From: Falciphora oryzae
Lineage: Eukaryota; Ascomycota; Sordariomycetes; Magnaporthales; Magnaporthaceae
Assembly (NCBI GenBank): GCA_000733355.1
Contig: JNVV01000010.1
Location: forward strand, 32,735 to 96,734
Direction of reading: 5' to 3'
DNA: 64,000 nt
The position numbers were made by a program, and so were the translations under genes. Shown here one piece after another: positions 1-12,466 of the stretch. A model generated the notes under the pieces. That model saw only the letters and a program-made list of their open reading frames with translations. It searched no databases and was not told where the DNA came from. Position 1 is the stretch's first letter, and every line of letters starts with the position of its first letter.

Positions 1-35
1 CGCGCGTCCGGAGGCGCGTTGGGGGGATCCACCGT

Positions 36-218
36 CGAGGCGTGTCGACTGGCCGCGAGCCCGGAATCGACTTCCATCGATTCTAGGCCCGCGCCGTCGG
101 CGCGCACCCGATGCGGCATCGATCCTGGGTCAAATCGGGTGCGAGGAGTTCGATTCCGGTGTCAAAATTGAATTATCTCGAAGGGCTGTCCGGCTGCGCG
201 ATTTCAAGCTCGCAACAA
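36..218 (+). repeat. 3' end of element X (copy running in from the left edge)
   Basis: About 180 bp is repeated at 16842-17018, where it forms the right end of element X copy 2. The two copies align without obvious gaps and differ by transitions, for example gtcgactggccgcg here against atcaactaaccgcg there. The copy at the window edge is the less mutated one, since it keeps more G and C. The unit contains gagttcgattccgg, which resembles a pol III B box, so a tRNA-derived 3' tail is possible but unproven. Confidence 0.6.
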
Positions 219-219
219 G

Positions 220-3200
220 CTGAATTACGAATTTTTATGATAGTATATATTTCGAAAGGGCTAAACGAATTAACAATCGGTTTAAAATAATGCAACCATA
301 TCCGGGCGTTAAATTACTTAATAAATTTATTGCTACCGCGATAACTTTTAACTCTCCGCCTAACGATAATTACAATTTCGAATACGATTTTATTCGAAAT
401 ATTCGCTTTAGCAAATTAGCATCGGTCGTTTATTATCCGTCCTGTAAAAAAACGCGAAATTATTTCCCAAATAATTATAAGCGATTTTATAGTTTCGTTT
501 TCCGCCTAAAACTGCCTTCGCTTTAATTTTAATAACGAAAAATTCCGACTTTTTAAAAAGCCAATAAATAAGCAGGATATTGCCGTAAAACGTACTTTAT
601 TTTTTTTAAGGCAAATCGATAAAATTTAAAAGGATTAAAGCAATATTATAAAATAAATTATAATTAAATTAAAAAGCATTAAAAATAGCTAAAAGCGTTT
701 TCGCCGTTTTCGATACGAGTAATATTACAATTTTAACGTTTCGCGATTTAGCTATAATCGTTATATTATATCGTTAAACTTTAGTAAAATACGACGCCGT
801 TTAGGTAAAATCCGACGTAAATAAATTTAAGCTTATAACCTACCAGTATAATCGTTACGCGACGATTAAAACCCTTTTTTTTTTTAGCGCGCGCGTTACC
901 TTTTTTTACGGTAAAGGTTATTTAAACGTTAAATTTAAAACATACCGCGGACGGCCTAATGCGGAAATATCCCGTTTTAAATTTTAATTGCTTTTAATTT
1001 AATAAATTTATATAATATACGCTATTACGGGCGGTAACGGAAACCCGTCGAACCTTTCGTTTTTTTTAGCGATAACAATAACGAAAAAGCCCTTTTTAAC
1101 CGAAAGCTAAAAAAGCTTCCGTTTCGTTTATTAAAAAACTTTCGTCCTTTCCGGTTTATTTTTATTAATACCTCCTAATAAAACCTAATTTGGAACAAAA
1201 GCAACTTTTACGTCCTTTTGCCGAAAAATAAAAAGGACCGAAATCGAAATCGGAACCGGAACGTTCGAAAGGACGTAAAAAACCGCGCCACCTGTAACTA
1301 TAAATATAAAATAATCGATACTTACGTTATTATTCGCCCTAATAAAAATCGCTTCCTTTTTAAACGAAAAATAATCGGAATTTTTAATCCCTACCAAAAG
1401 GACCCCGATAATTAAAACATTTTATTCGATTCCAAACTAACAATTTTTATAAACGTTTATTTTTTTACCAAACGGATCGAAATTTTCCGCAAAAACCCAA
1501 ATACGGTTTAAAACGTCAATTATTAGCTACTTAGCCTTTTTTTAAACCCTTTTTTTAGCGGTTTAGCAGCCATTTAGTAAAATAACCAATTTAATTGCGA
1601 AAAGCGCGTTATTTTAAAAGTTTAAAACTTAATAGCAGTTTTTATAACTTTTAAACGATAATTCGTTCCAAACGTTAGCAAAGTTACTAAATTTTTTATT
1701 AAAGCGATTTCTATTTTCCGAAACTTTACCACAAACGAATTCGTTTAATACCAATTCGTTTTTAAAATGTTCTATTTTGCTAAAAATATAGGCATTATAT
1801 AAAACGGTAATTAATACGGCATTATAATCCAAATTTGGAACCGTTTTAATTTAAATATCCAAACGCGGTTAAAAGCTTTTAAATCGATAGAAATTCGCGC
1901 TAAATACTTCCGTTATATTAAAAAAAACAATTTAATATTAGTTATTATAGCCTGGAAGCATTATTTTAATATTATAGGTAAAAGGTACAATTTCCGTAGC
2001 AAAAGCTATAACAACGATTATAATAGCAAACGCGATAACTACAATTTTAGCAAGTTTAATAATCGCTATTACGATAAATCTTATAACAAACGTCGGGATT
2101 ATAATTAAAATTACCGTTATTACGATTTTCGCCGTAATTTTAACCGTAAAAATTATTATCGCGATAAAAATCGCGATTACAAACGTTTAAATTATAAATA
2201 ACGCGACCGAATTTATATTGTTAAAAACGGCGACGCTAGCGTTAAAAATTCGCTACCTAATTACAATAACGACGATAGCGTTTCGAATACGGCAAATTCC
2301 GTTAACGCAAATAAACTTTACGCTATCGAAAAGCGCGCGGAATCGCACATTTGCAAACGTTATAACGTCGTTACCCTTTTTCGCAATCTATTTTTTTACT
2401 TATTTTACCGGTTGCTTTAGCGAGCCCGTTTATTAAATTAATAAAAAGCCTTTTTTTTTTAGCAGTTTATAAAAACAAACGTTATTAAAAAAGCTAGTTA
2501 AATCGACCCAAATATAATCGCATTAAGCGGTTACTTTTACGCTAAAATAACGATCCGTTTATTTTTTAATAGCTAAAAGATTTAAATTTGTACTAATTCC
2601 GGTTTTGGCCGAAACCTAATAACTATTAACTTTTTCCGCTATTATAAGTATAAAATTTACGACGTAAACGATTTTAACGCTTAATTTATCCTTTTTAAAT
2701 GGAATTTCAAACGCTTTGAACGTATTACCAAATTCGCACGCGTTACTTTTTATACGTTTGGCTATTATTTTAACGGCTTTTCCGCCGTATTTAAGCAATT
2801 AGCTTACGTTTAAATCGTTAAACATTTAACTGCGGGTATAATTTTTAACGTTGCTTTTTTTAAATTTCGGAAAGCTTCGATTAATTTTGCGACCGATTTA
2901 ATTAACCTTGTTTTAAACCATTTCTACGTCCCGATCGCTATAGTTAAAAAAGGCATTACGGTCGTTTAAACCGTTAAAATTGCTAACGCCGTCGTAATTC
3001 CAGCGCAGCAAATTATCGCAATCCCGGTAAAGTATTTCCCGCTTTTTAAAAAACGTACGTTTTTTATAAAAGGAAACCATCCTATTACTTTTAATACCGT
3101 AATTAATTGCAATACTAAACCCGTATATTTAGTATATAACGTTACAAATTAATTTATGCGATTTACCAAAAATATACGCACAGTTACCATTCGAAAGTAT

Positions 3201-4588
3201 ACGGATTAAATTTACCAAATTTTTAATTTTAAAATAGCTTTTAAAGCTATTACCGGTGTAATAGCACTGACCGCCGCCACTATAAGCTATTAGGCTAAAT
3301 ACCGGCTTTAAAACCTTTAAAATACCCGTTGCGGGCAAAGCTTTTTAAAATACCGGCCCTAAACCGATTATCCCCAAAGCGATTTATATTGCTTACTCCG
3401 GCTATAGCAAAATAAAAACAACGACGTTAAATTTACTATTTAATTAGGTTTATAACATAATATTAGGAGGAAAAAAAGCTGGGATGCCTATAGTGCCAAA
3501 AAAAGCCTTCTAAAAAGCCTAAATTTGGACCGGACGTTAATATCTCCCTAAAAAAAAAAACCCTATATTTAACCTCCCGGAATCTTTTTCCCGTATCCCG
3601 GAAAAAAGGAGCAATATCCGCGCCCCCAAAAAGGCACCCTATATTTTAACTAAAAGCAAAATCCACGTATATAACGGAAACCTAATGGAAGCCCGGATTT
3701 TTAAAAACATTTGTAAACGCGCAAACATTTAGCGCGATAAAGGACCGATCGATATCCCCGTAAACGAATAAATAAAAATCCCTTTCGTTAAAGGATAGCA
3801 AAACTAAAGCGCTAAATTATTTAGCCGATTTTATTTTATCGCTCGCAAAAATAAGGACGTTATCGACGAAACGCACGACAAATTTAATAAACAAAATCGC
3901 TTAAAACCAATTAACTACGTTATACCTTTTACATTTTTTTGCTTTATCGTATAGCGTATAATTCACGGTTAACCTAAAAATCGTAATATCGTTAACTTCC
4001 GCCAATTTAACAAAGTTTTAATTCCGAACGCGTACCCCTTTTTTTTTAACAAAACGTTATTAGCGCATTAAAAAGTAAAAAGTACGCTACCGTAATCGAT
4101 ACTACCGCTTTTTTTTTTCCAATTCCTTATATACTTAAAGCATCGGGACCGGCTTACGATTTTTAATTATAAAGGTTTTAAACGCTCGCGTATCGCCTTT
4201 ATAAATTACGGGAATTTACCCGTTTACGTTTAGCGCTTTATACATAATTTGCTTCGTTTTTATAAGCATTTTTGCCGCTATTTCGTTAACGATATTTTTA
4301 TTTTTTTAAACAATTTCCAAAACTATTAAAAGCATTTAAAAGAAATTTTTGGATTTTTCCAAAGCAAAGGCATTGTAATTTCTTTTAAAAAAGCTTCGTT
4401 AGCTACCCGAACGTTAAGCTTTTTAAATTTTACGTTAACGTTTTCGGGCTTTCAACTACCGAATTTTAGGTGCAAAGCTTCCGCGATTTCGCTTTCCTTA
4501 ATACTTTTAAATTATTAAAAACCTATTTCGATAGTATTAGCTTTTTCCGATCAATAATTCCCTATTACGTTAAAATCGCCAAGCTTTT
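220..4588 (+). mobile_element. Ty3/gypsy LTR retrotransposon relic
   Basis: This is a heavily mutated retroelement reading left to right. About 1950-2200 encodes an Asn/Tyr/Arg-rich stretch like a gag C-terminus. About 2980-3250 resembles the protease-adjacent region of fungal gypsy Pol. About 3930-4588 is recognisable reverse transcriptase: fragments read LPVYV, then FVNDIFIF where active elements have YVDDI, then FGLSTTE and FFRSIIPYYVKIAKLL, the usual order after the catalytic box in gypsy RT. Many in-frame stops interrupt it. The RT is cut off at 4588 by a TA repeat and element X. No integrase, RNase H or LTR was identified. Class assignment rests on RT motif order read by eye. Confidence 0.6.
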
Positions 4589-4612
4589 ATATATATATAT
4601 ATATATATATAT
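4589..4612. repeat. (TA)n microsatellite
   Basis: A run of alternating T and A of about 24 bp lies exactly between the truncated gypsy reverse transcriptase and the left end of element X copy 1. It may mark the insertion or recombination junction. Confidence 0.9.
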
Positions 4613-6730
4613 TTATACGTCCGTTATGTTTATAAAAAACCTCGGTACCTCTACTATGTAATATTTACATATAAAAACCCTTAAACTCGTCCTTAGGTGC
4701 GTATCGCCCCCGCTCCGGAGCCTAGGAGTAAAAACCATATCTGCTTTTCGTATACGGTCCTATTATATTAAACAGTGGTACCGTTTGCTTGTTTTTATGC
4801 GATTGCTCGTAAAAGTTCCGTTATAAAAACGTTTTTATAATTAATGGAATAAAAGGAAAGTACGTAAAAAATAAAGGTATATTGCGCCGGGGTAGCGCTT
4901 TGGTACCGGGTTTCGCTTTCGTAGCGACACTGTTATATTAGTACTCGTATTATAGCGTTTTAATGTAACTTTTCCGCGTAAATTAGCCCGGTTCCGCTCC
5001 GGGTCCTAACCGGGGCAACGCTTTAATATCGGGTTTTGCCTTCGTAACGAAACGTTTGTATTAGTATTCGTATTATAGCGTTTTAATATAGCTTTTTCGC
5101 GTAAATTAGCCCGGCTTTGCTCCGGGTCCTAGCTGCGGGCGGGCCTTCCGGGTCCGGCGTTTTGCTTCGTAATTTTAAATAATTTAGCTTTTGGTAGGTG
5201 CCCGCTTCCGGGGCCGTTATTCCGCGTGCGGTTCGGGTCCGCTTTTGTGGTTTATATTTAATTTTTTTGTTAGTTGCTTCCCTTTTTTTAAATCGCGTTA
5301 TTTAGGTGACTTTTTTTTATTGCTACGTTATTATGCGTTATGGTTTTTAATAATAACTTTTTTTTTTTTACAAGCACACGAAGAGGACTCGCTAGTAGCT
5401 CGACGGGACCTTTTTACCCGACCTTATTAAACGGTTATAACACCGGAGGCACGGTTTTTATCCCAATATTACCTAGATTAGCAGATACTTCCTATGGCTT
5501 ATAAAAGTCGAAAAGGATAAATAAATTTATATATAATAACTTTTTTTTATTTCCTTTCGGATCCGGGTTTTTACCGGCCTTTTTTTTCCTAATTACAAAA
5601 AGCCCTTTTTCCTTTCTTTTTTTTTCCTTTTCGCTTTTTTTTTATTACTATTTCCGGTTTCGCCCTTTTGCCCGCGCTTTTTTTTTTTTTTTTTTTTTAC
5701 CTACATTTAAATTCCTGCTCGCTTGCGCTTCGCTTTTTTCCCGTTTCCTATTTTTTTATAGCATAGTTTTTAAAAATAAAGCTTCCAAATTTCCCCGCGG
5801 TAGTAATAGTAACGGTTCGAACGACGGCGGTTTAGGTAACGGCGTTTAAAACCCTCGTATTAAAGCTGAAAATGCGGTTTTACTTCTTTTTTTCCCGGTT
5901 TTGTAACTAATTTCCTTTTTTCCTCCCAGCTTTACTACCTATATAATTAATCGGAATATTTGCCGGCGGTTAAAATCCCTAATAATTGCGTTTTTTACGA
6001 CGATATAGCGTATATTTGCCGCCCCGCTATTTTTCCTATTCCGCTTCGCTAATTTCCTAATCCTTCGTGCAAAATATGCGTTAATTGTTTTTAGCGTTTC
6101 GCTAACGGTATTAACGGTGCCGGTACTATGCGCTGGTATTATTATAAAGCTTGTGTATAGCGCTTTTTATTTTGCTTTTTTCCGCTCCGTTTCCGGTTTT
6201 ACTAATTTAGTAATTCCAATTACTAAAGGCTTTACCTATATGGGTTGCATTTAATTGCGTAATGCTTACGTTTAAATTAGTCGCTCCTTTTTAATATCCG
6301 CTCGCGATTTCGTCGCTAACGTTTCGTTCCCGTCGCGGTAGCTTTTTATTAGTTTTAAAAACTAAATTACCGCTATTTTTCGTATTTACTATCGCTATAT
6401 ACAATCTTTGCTTAAAACTAATACGGACCGCGATATTACGTTTACGGATATCTATATTAGTATTAAAATATATACCGCTTTTATTCCGGGCCGCTATTTA
6501 TTTTATTTTAACATTTTATTTTAAACTCGCTATACCGGTTTGGAGTATACGATTATTAGGTATTACCGTATTTCGAAAAACATTTTTAAACGGTTTGGTA
6601 TTCCTTCCGGCGCCGGGTCCGGCCGCTCGTTCCTTACTAGTTTTAAAAATGCTTTCGCTATTATAGCTGCTTTTAGTAGTTCGGGTTTAATCCGTTCCCT
6701 TTCCGGTAATATAATACCCCCGGGCTAAAT
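4613..6730 (+). mobile_element. Element X, copy 1 (unclassified, probably a retroelement)
   Basis: Repeated at 12990-16127 with many transition differences. The left part (about 4613-5180) contains two tandem copies of a roughly 115-bp unit (about 4885-5006 and 5007-5130), each with gcgtaaattagcccgg, and the same internal duplication is kept in copy 2. From about 5763 both copies share an open-frame relic beginning with a codon that may be a RIP-mutated ATG (ATA), followed by Lys/Pro-rich sequence. About 6540-6728 is a stop-free tail with Ser/Gly-rich residues. A 5' region with tandem repeats followed by an ORF would suit a LINE, but no polymerase could be tied to it. Confidence 0.55.
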
Positions 6731-6739
6731 TATATCGGG

Positions 6740-9700
6740 CTAGGCCGAAAAAATCGGTACTAAATGGAATACGGAAAATCGCATTCGGATAAAAAAATTG
6801 TCTTTTAAACGGGCTAAAATACGGGTAGGTATTTATTTTTTCGCTTTTGCTATCCGTTTTTAATCCGCTAATTTTACGGTATTTTTTAGGTTTTTTTTCG
6901 GTAAAACGTTACCGAAAACGTTTTCGATAAAATACTATCGGAATGCCGGGAAAACGTTTTTAATAAAATAAAGCGGGATATAAACGATAATAGCTTCCGT
7001 TATCGTTTTTTTACTAACCCCTTTTAATAATTTTTTCGGGTTTCCCCTTATAGCGGCTTGGTTACGTAACGTCGGTATTTACGTAATTTTTTTTCGCTTT
7101 TTAAGTATAATACTTTCGTTTGCTTTTTTATAATTTTTTTTAATTCGGTTCGTTTTCGGTTCGGTAACGTTATTTTTCCTCCTTTTTTTTTATGCGTTTT
7201 TTCCTTACCTTTTTAACCGCTTTAAAATTTGATAATTTTTTTATACGAAATATTATACGTATTTTTTTTTTTTTTAAATAATATGCCCTTTATTTTTTAC
7301 AATTTAAAATACGCTTTCCGGCTATTTATTTGCGTTAGCCCGGTGCTTTCCCGCTATTTGTTTTATCGGGCGCATTAAATTAATACGTATTACGCTATTT
7401 CCTTTTATCCGCTACCATATTCGTATAATAGCGTCGCCGTGTTAAGTACGTTTTTATTAAATAGAAACGAATTTAGCCCTAATTTTTCCGTTTTAATTTA
7501 AATTGCTACTAAGTTATATACTTTTAATATTTTTTCGTAATATTCGACTATCTTTTCCGTAAATAAAAGGTTATCCGCTAAATACGCGGTTTTATACCAG
7601 TTCGTTTTTTTCGCTATTACCGTCGTATTAGCTATTTTTAATTTTTAATTTATTATTACGTTAAGGTTTTAACGCTTTACGTGCTTATATTTGGATTTCC
7701 AATCCTTTCCGTAAAAAACGGGTATTTATTTCAGTTTTAGCGCTATTTCGGGCCGGTTTTTTCGTATTGTTTTTTTTTCGCTTATCCGCTTTAGGGGTAG
7801 GGCTTTTTTTTTTCGTTTTTTATAACCGAATTTTTAAAAACGGTTCGCTATTTTCGCTATCATTTCGTTAATACGTTGCGTTATTCCGGTTATTTCCTAT
7901 TTATTTTCCGTATTTATAACCTTTTCGTTTAAATATAAATCCAAAAGCGGCACGTAAGTTTTTATTTCGAAATGTGCTAACGAAATTGCTTTATAAATTT
8001 TAACTATTATTTTCAAATATGCTTTTTGTTTTTTCGCCATTTTTTTTTAGCTGCGCCCCGGGGCTAACCTCCGGGTTCCGTTAATAGGTAGTAAATTGCT
8101 GCTTTATAAACTAATGCATTGCGGCATACGACCGCGTACAGCTACTTCGCGCGTACGAAGCTGCTTTTTTACGTTACCGCCGCGAATTTTATTACCGCAA
8201 ACTGCTGTTTTTTTTATTTGCCTTTTGCTTATTTAATATAAGCGTTAAAATTTAGCTTATAATTTAGTTAAATTTTTAAAAATTTCGCCGATAGCGTTAA
8301 TTGCATTTATATATTTCCAATACGGACCCGGGTTAAATTTAAGGTTTTAATAAAATGGAATAGTTTAATTTTAGCCGCGTTAAACGTTATTCCTGTTTTT
8401 TTTGCCTATATTTAATACGTATTTTAAGCCCGTTTTAGTAACCGGGCCGTTTCCGGCGTAATTCCCCCTATTACTAAAGGGTTAATATCGTTAGCGAAAC
8501 CAACTACCGTTATCCTTAATATTTTTTTTAATTTATTATAAAACGACGCGATAACGTGGTTCATCAGCGAGTGACGCACCCTCACCGAGTGACGCACTCC
8601 AAATCCCATACTAAACGGCATTTTTTTCAATTAAATAACTCGCTCAATTTGAGGCTAAACTCTACCAAAATTAAAACAGTTATATTTAACTTTATAATGA
8701 TTATAATTTGAATTTTCCGCATTTTTATTATTGCTTCTTTAGGTTAATTTGCATAATATACACAGTGTATTACACAGTGTTACAAACTAACCTAAAAGGA
8801 GTAATAATAAAAATGCGGAAAATTCAAATTATAATCATTATAAAGTTAAATATAACTGTTTTAATTTTGGTAGAGTTTAGCCTCAAATTGAGCGAGTTAT
8901 TTAATTGAAAAAAATGCCGTTTAGTATGGGATTTGGAGTGCGTCACTCGGTGAGGGTGCGTCACTCGCTGATGAACCACGTTATATAAAATAAATAATAT
9001 AAATAAAACTGGTAAACTTTATAATATTCCTATTATTATTTATATAAACGTAAACGTATTTTTATTAAACCGGAACCGGGCCGTTTTATTTATTAATTAG
9101 CTTTTAATCCATTTAATTATTTTTAACGGGAATTTTTATTTTCGTAAAGTATTAAAAAATTTAATATGGTTAACGTTATCAAATGCTTTTAATAGGTTAA
9201 ATTATAACAGCGAAATTATAACGCCGTAATTCCACGCCGTTATTACGGTATTTATTATTTATTTAATAGCGAATTTAATATTACGTTTTTTTTTATTACC
9301 TATTTACCTTTCCGGTAATAATCCTTTTTTTTCCGTTTCGGTTGCGATCCGTATTTTTATAATCGCTTTTATAATTTTAGATATAAACGAAAAAAATGCG
9401 ATCGGTCGCTACCCTTTTGCTATTTTTTTATTTTCCGCATTTTTTTTTAGCTTAAAAAGCATTACCGTTAGTGGGTTTCGGAAACTTTTCGGGAAATATT
9501 TAAATTCGAAACTAGCGTTAGCTATTTTAAATATAACTTTTTAATATGGTTCCCCGTACGCTTTTAATAATCCGTTCGGTAGGTTATCCGCTCCCGGGGC
9601 TTTTTAATTCCGGGTTTTTTTTAAAGCCGCTAATATTTCGTTCTTTTTAAGGTTTATTCGGTAATTAATTAAAAATAGGTTAATAAAAATATAATTTTCG

Positions 9701-10120
9701 AACGTAATATTACTAACGTTTATTAGGTCCGTTTCCGGGTTAAAGTAAAATCTAGCTATTAAAACTATAGCTTTATTAACGTAAAAATTCGCTAGCTTTT
9801 AATTTCCTTTTTTAAACCGGTTTAAATCCGGTAACCTGGTTAGGTTTCGTTTTTTATAGCTCCGTAATTTCGCCTATCGTTCGATATTTTAAAAAATAAG
9901 CTTAAAATCTTATTTTTTAACGTTTTTTTTTTTTTTTAATAAACTCCTTTTAATATACATTAAAAGCTTTTTTTTTTCCTAATAAAAGCTTTATCGGTTG
10001 CTTTTAATGTTTCGTAGCTTTTTTGTATTTTTAGCCGTATATATGCGCGTTGGTACCGGTTCGTTTTTTTATAATTTCGAAACATCGAATTCCAATATAA
10101 TGCTAATTTAAAATTTATTA
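6740..10120 (-). mobile_element. LINE (non-LTR retrotransposon) ORF2 relic
   Basis: Read on the minus strand from about 10,090 downwards, fragments follow the order of fungal Tad/I-type LINE ORF2. Reverse transcriptase is at about 9500-9050, with RPIAFFSFISKIIKAIIKIR, then FNLLKAFDNVNH at about 9168-9195, which matches the usual A-box with a conserved D. After the foldback insertion at 8554-8981, about 8040-7900 reads IYKAISLAHFEIKTYVPLLD, and about 7480-7300 reads LNSFLFNKNVLNTATLLYE, as in the RNase H and C-terminal region of such elements. Many stops consistent with C-to-T change interrupt all frames. The 5' end is lost at the hAT junction near 10,125. Confidence 0.65.
8554..8981. mobile_element. 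Foldback element with 179-bp perfect inverted repeats
   Basis: The element starts ACGTGGTTCATCAG and ends with its exact complement, flanked by TA on both sides (8552-8553 and 8982-8983). Read by eye, 8554-8732 is the perfect reverse complement of 8803-8981. Only about 70 bp in the middle is not perfectly paired, and it has its own short palindromes around cacagtgt. It shares its terminal bases, TA target and inner block (ctaaaagg(a)gtaataat) with the element at 13170-13582, and its terminal bases with the Pogo element at 10240-12388, so it is probably a non-autonomous relative. It carries no coding sequence. Confidence 0.85.
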
Positions 10121-10239
10121 TAGCCAGGGTTCGGAATTTAGTCCTTAGTTTTTAGTTTTAGTCCGGACTAATTTAATTTAGTTAGTCTTAATCCACGGTC
10201 GGATTAACTAATAACTTTAATTATTTTTTAAACTAACTA

Positions 10240-12388
10240 ACGTGGTTTACTACCGAATGCCACAAACCACCGAATGCTACATTTACAGCCGACCTCCAAT
10301 TAATCGACGCGCATGCCAACCTAACAACGCCAGCAATCCATTCAAACTACTTAGAACTATATACATTAAACATTTCTACTTCCTTTTAATAAATGCGCGT
10401 ATTGTGTCCGGTTTTGCCGCAAATGCCACATCGCCGACGAATTATCGTCGCCCTCCTTTTTTAACCCCTATAATCGCGCATTTTTTGCTATAACTGCCTA
10501 TTTAGCTCCTACTAATCCAAAATATTTCGTACCTCGTTTATAGTAAATAACCCTCCTAATCGGATACGTGTTTTTTTTAGCCCTCCGGCGTTTACTTAAT
10601 GCTTCGTTCGCTTTTCGTAATTTGGAGCACTTTTCCTCCAAAAGGTTAACCCGATGCATAATTGCTTTAGCCCTTTTCGCAAACTGGTCCATAACCGTTA
10701 ATATAAATGTCGGAAAGCTGCTTTGGTAATTGGAAATTCGAGTTTTAATGTGTTTAAATTGCGAAATTGCTTCACTAGCTGTTTTAGGCGTTTTGGAAGT
10801 CCAAAGTTCGGGGTCGTTCAAAGGCGTTTTCGGGGGAGTTGGAGTTTATAGCCTTACATCCAGCTTTTCCAAAACCGAATCCGGATTGAAAGGAGCAAAG
10901 CTAGCCCTTCGGAAGCCTTTTTAAATATTTCCTTCGGTTATGGAATTAAAAAATGCCGCTTTAAACGCCGAAAGGAACTCGATTTTAGTTACGTAACTAA
11001 CGTGTAATTTTATTAGGTTTTCGATTTGTTAACCGTACGCCCGCTTTATTAGGCCGAAATACCTAACGTTAAGCGGTTAAAAAAAGCAAAACGAATACGG
11101 AAGCATGCAAAAAGTAATAATATTATGTTTTTGGCAATAAAGTTCGAAATCCGTCAAATAGTAACTTTCGTAACCGTTTAGCATTAATAAACGATAGGAC
11201 CCCGTAAAACGAATTGCAATATGTTTATTAAAATGCTAAATCCATTTTAAACCGAGTTCGTTCGTAATCCACCCGTTAGCGCTCGTTGCAATAACCTAAT
11301 TGCGTAAAAGGTCGGTTTCCGAATACCAATTGGCTAAATGGTACTGCCTTTTGACGATAATAAAAAAAACCGTTTAACCGTAACAGTTAACCCTTTAAAT
11401 AATTGTAGCCCATTTCTGGTTGCTAAGCTAAACCAGCTTTGTTTTACTACGGCTTTCCGACGTTATAATAACCATAACGGCGGCGATTATGCCTATAAAA
11501 AAGCCGGTTTCGTCGAAGTTATAAATATCGTTATCCTGGATGCTATATTTGGCTACAATGTTCCGTATAAGGTCGAACTACGCAAAAACGAGCTTGGGAT
11601 TTTCGCATTTGGCCCTTTGGTAGTCGTATTTTCGAATTTAGCGCGTACCGAGCTCCGGGCGGCGTTTAACGAACCTCGCGACCCAGTTGGTCCCGACGGT
11701 GGCCGCGTCGCGTTTGGCGAGCAGTCGGTTGGCTATATCCTTAACACTAGAAGGCCGGGGAGGGAATGCTCGCGAATCCAGCTCGAGTATGTATTTGATA
11801 AGCGCTTCCTTTTCGGATTCTATCAATTTGCGACAGTTGGTTTTGCTGTCGCGTCGAGCAGGTTGACCGCGCTTCCGCCGGGCGAGAGTGGAAAAGTCGA
11901 TTTTATAAATTTTGGCAGCGTTCCGGATGCTGTAACAAGGGGTTAAAGACGGCTTGGAGAAGGATCTCTATATTGCAGATAATCTTTTTATGAGCTCAAA
12001 AGATGCTTAAGGAAAAAGGAATCTTTTATGGAGGACATAGGAGATTGCAGGGTTTATATAAACCACTTTGTAATCCGTGCGAAGTATTAAGTACATAATT
12101 CACACTGCCCCTCCGGCCTTCGGCCTTTGGGCCTCGGGGCCGTTAGGCACCTATGCCGGTTCCCGGACCTTCTGTGGGGCCGATTAGGTGAGTCCACAGG
12201 TTCTTCCGTGTGACAGATGCTTAACTGTGGGTTCGATACAATCGCTTGAAGGGCTAGAACAATCTTGCGTTCGTCGCTTTTGTTTGCCATTGTTTGTTAT
12301 GGAAATATTCGCGGATGAAGTTGGATTGACGCGTGGACGCGTTAAATGTGGCACTCGGTGGTTTGTGGCATTCGGTGGTGAACCACGT
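10240..12388 (-). mobile_element. Pogo/Fot-type (Tc1-mariner superfamily) transposon
   Basis: Terminal inverted repeats begin ACGTGGTTyAC and contain two copies of a tACCGAATGCCAC-like unit; the right end (12340-12388) is far less mutated than the left. TA flanks both ends (10238-10239, 12389-12390), the target of this superfamily. The interior encodes a broken DDE transposase on the minus strand. The part at 11590-12388 has near-normal GC content while 10240-11590 is AT-rich, so RIP-like damage is uneven along the element. It appears inserted into the hAT-type element whose left end lies at 10125. Confidence 0.8.
10498..11960 (-). pseudogene. Broken Pogo-type DDE transposase
   Basis: Read on the minus strand from about 11,960, the N-terminal part carries SIRNAAKIYKIDFSTLARRK, like the Psq helix-turn-helix of Pogo transposases, then a Tc5/CENP-B-type HTH (EALIKYILELDSRAFPPRPS, then NWVARFVKRRPEL). 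The DDE domain start reads YNFDETGFFIGI, with the conserved first D. The frame then continues with scattered stops, and the last uninterrupted piece is 10498-10821, a Lys/Arg-rich C-terminus (RAKAIMHRVNLLEEKCSKLR). The N-terminal third is nearly clean; the catalytic core has several stops consistent with C-to-T change, so the protein cannot be made intact. Confidence 0.75.
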
Positions 12389-12466
12389 TAAATAAACTAA
12401 ATTAATCCATTTTTCGTCCGGCTTGTATAAATTTTACATAATTTTCATATCGTTAATATCGTTAAA

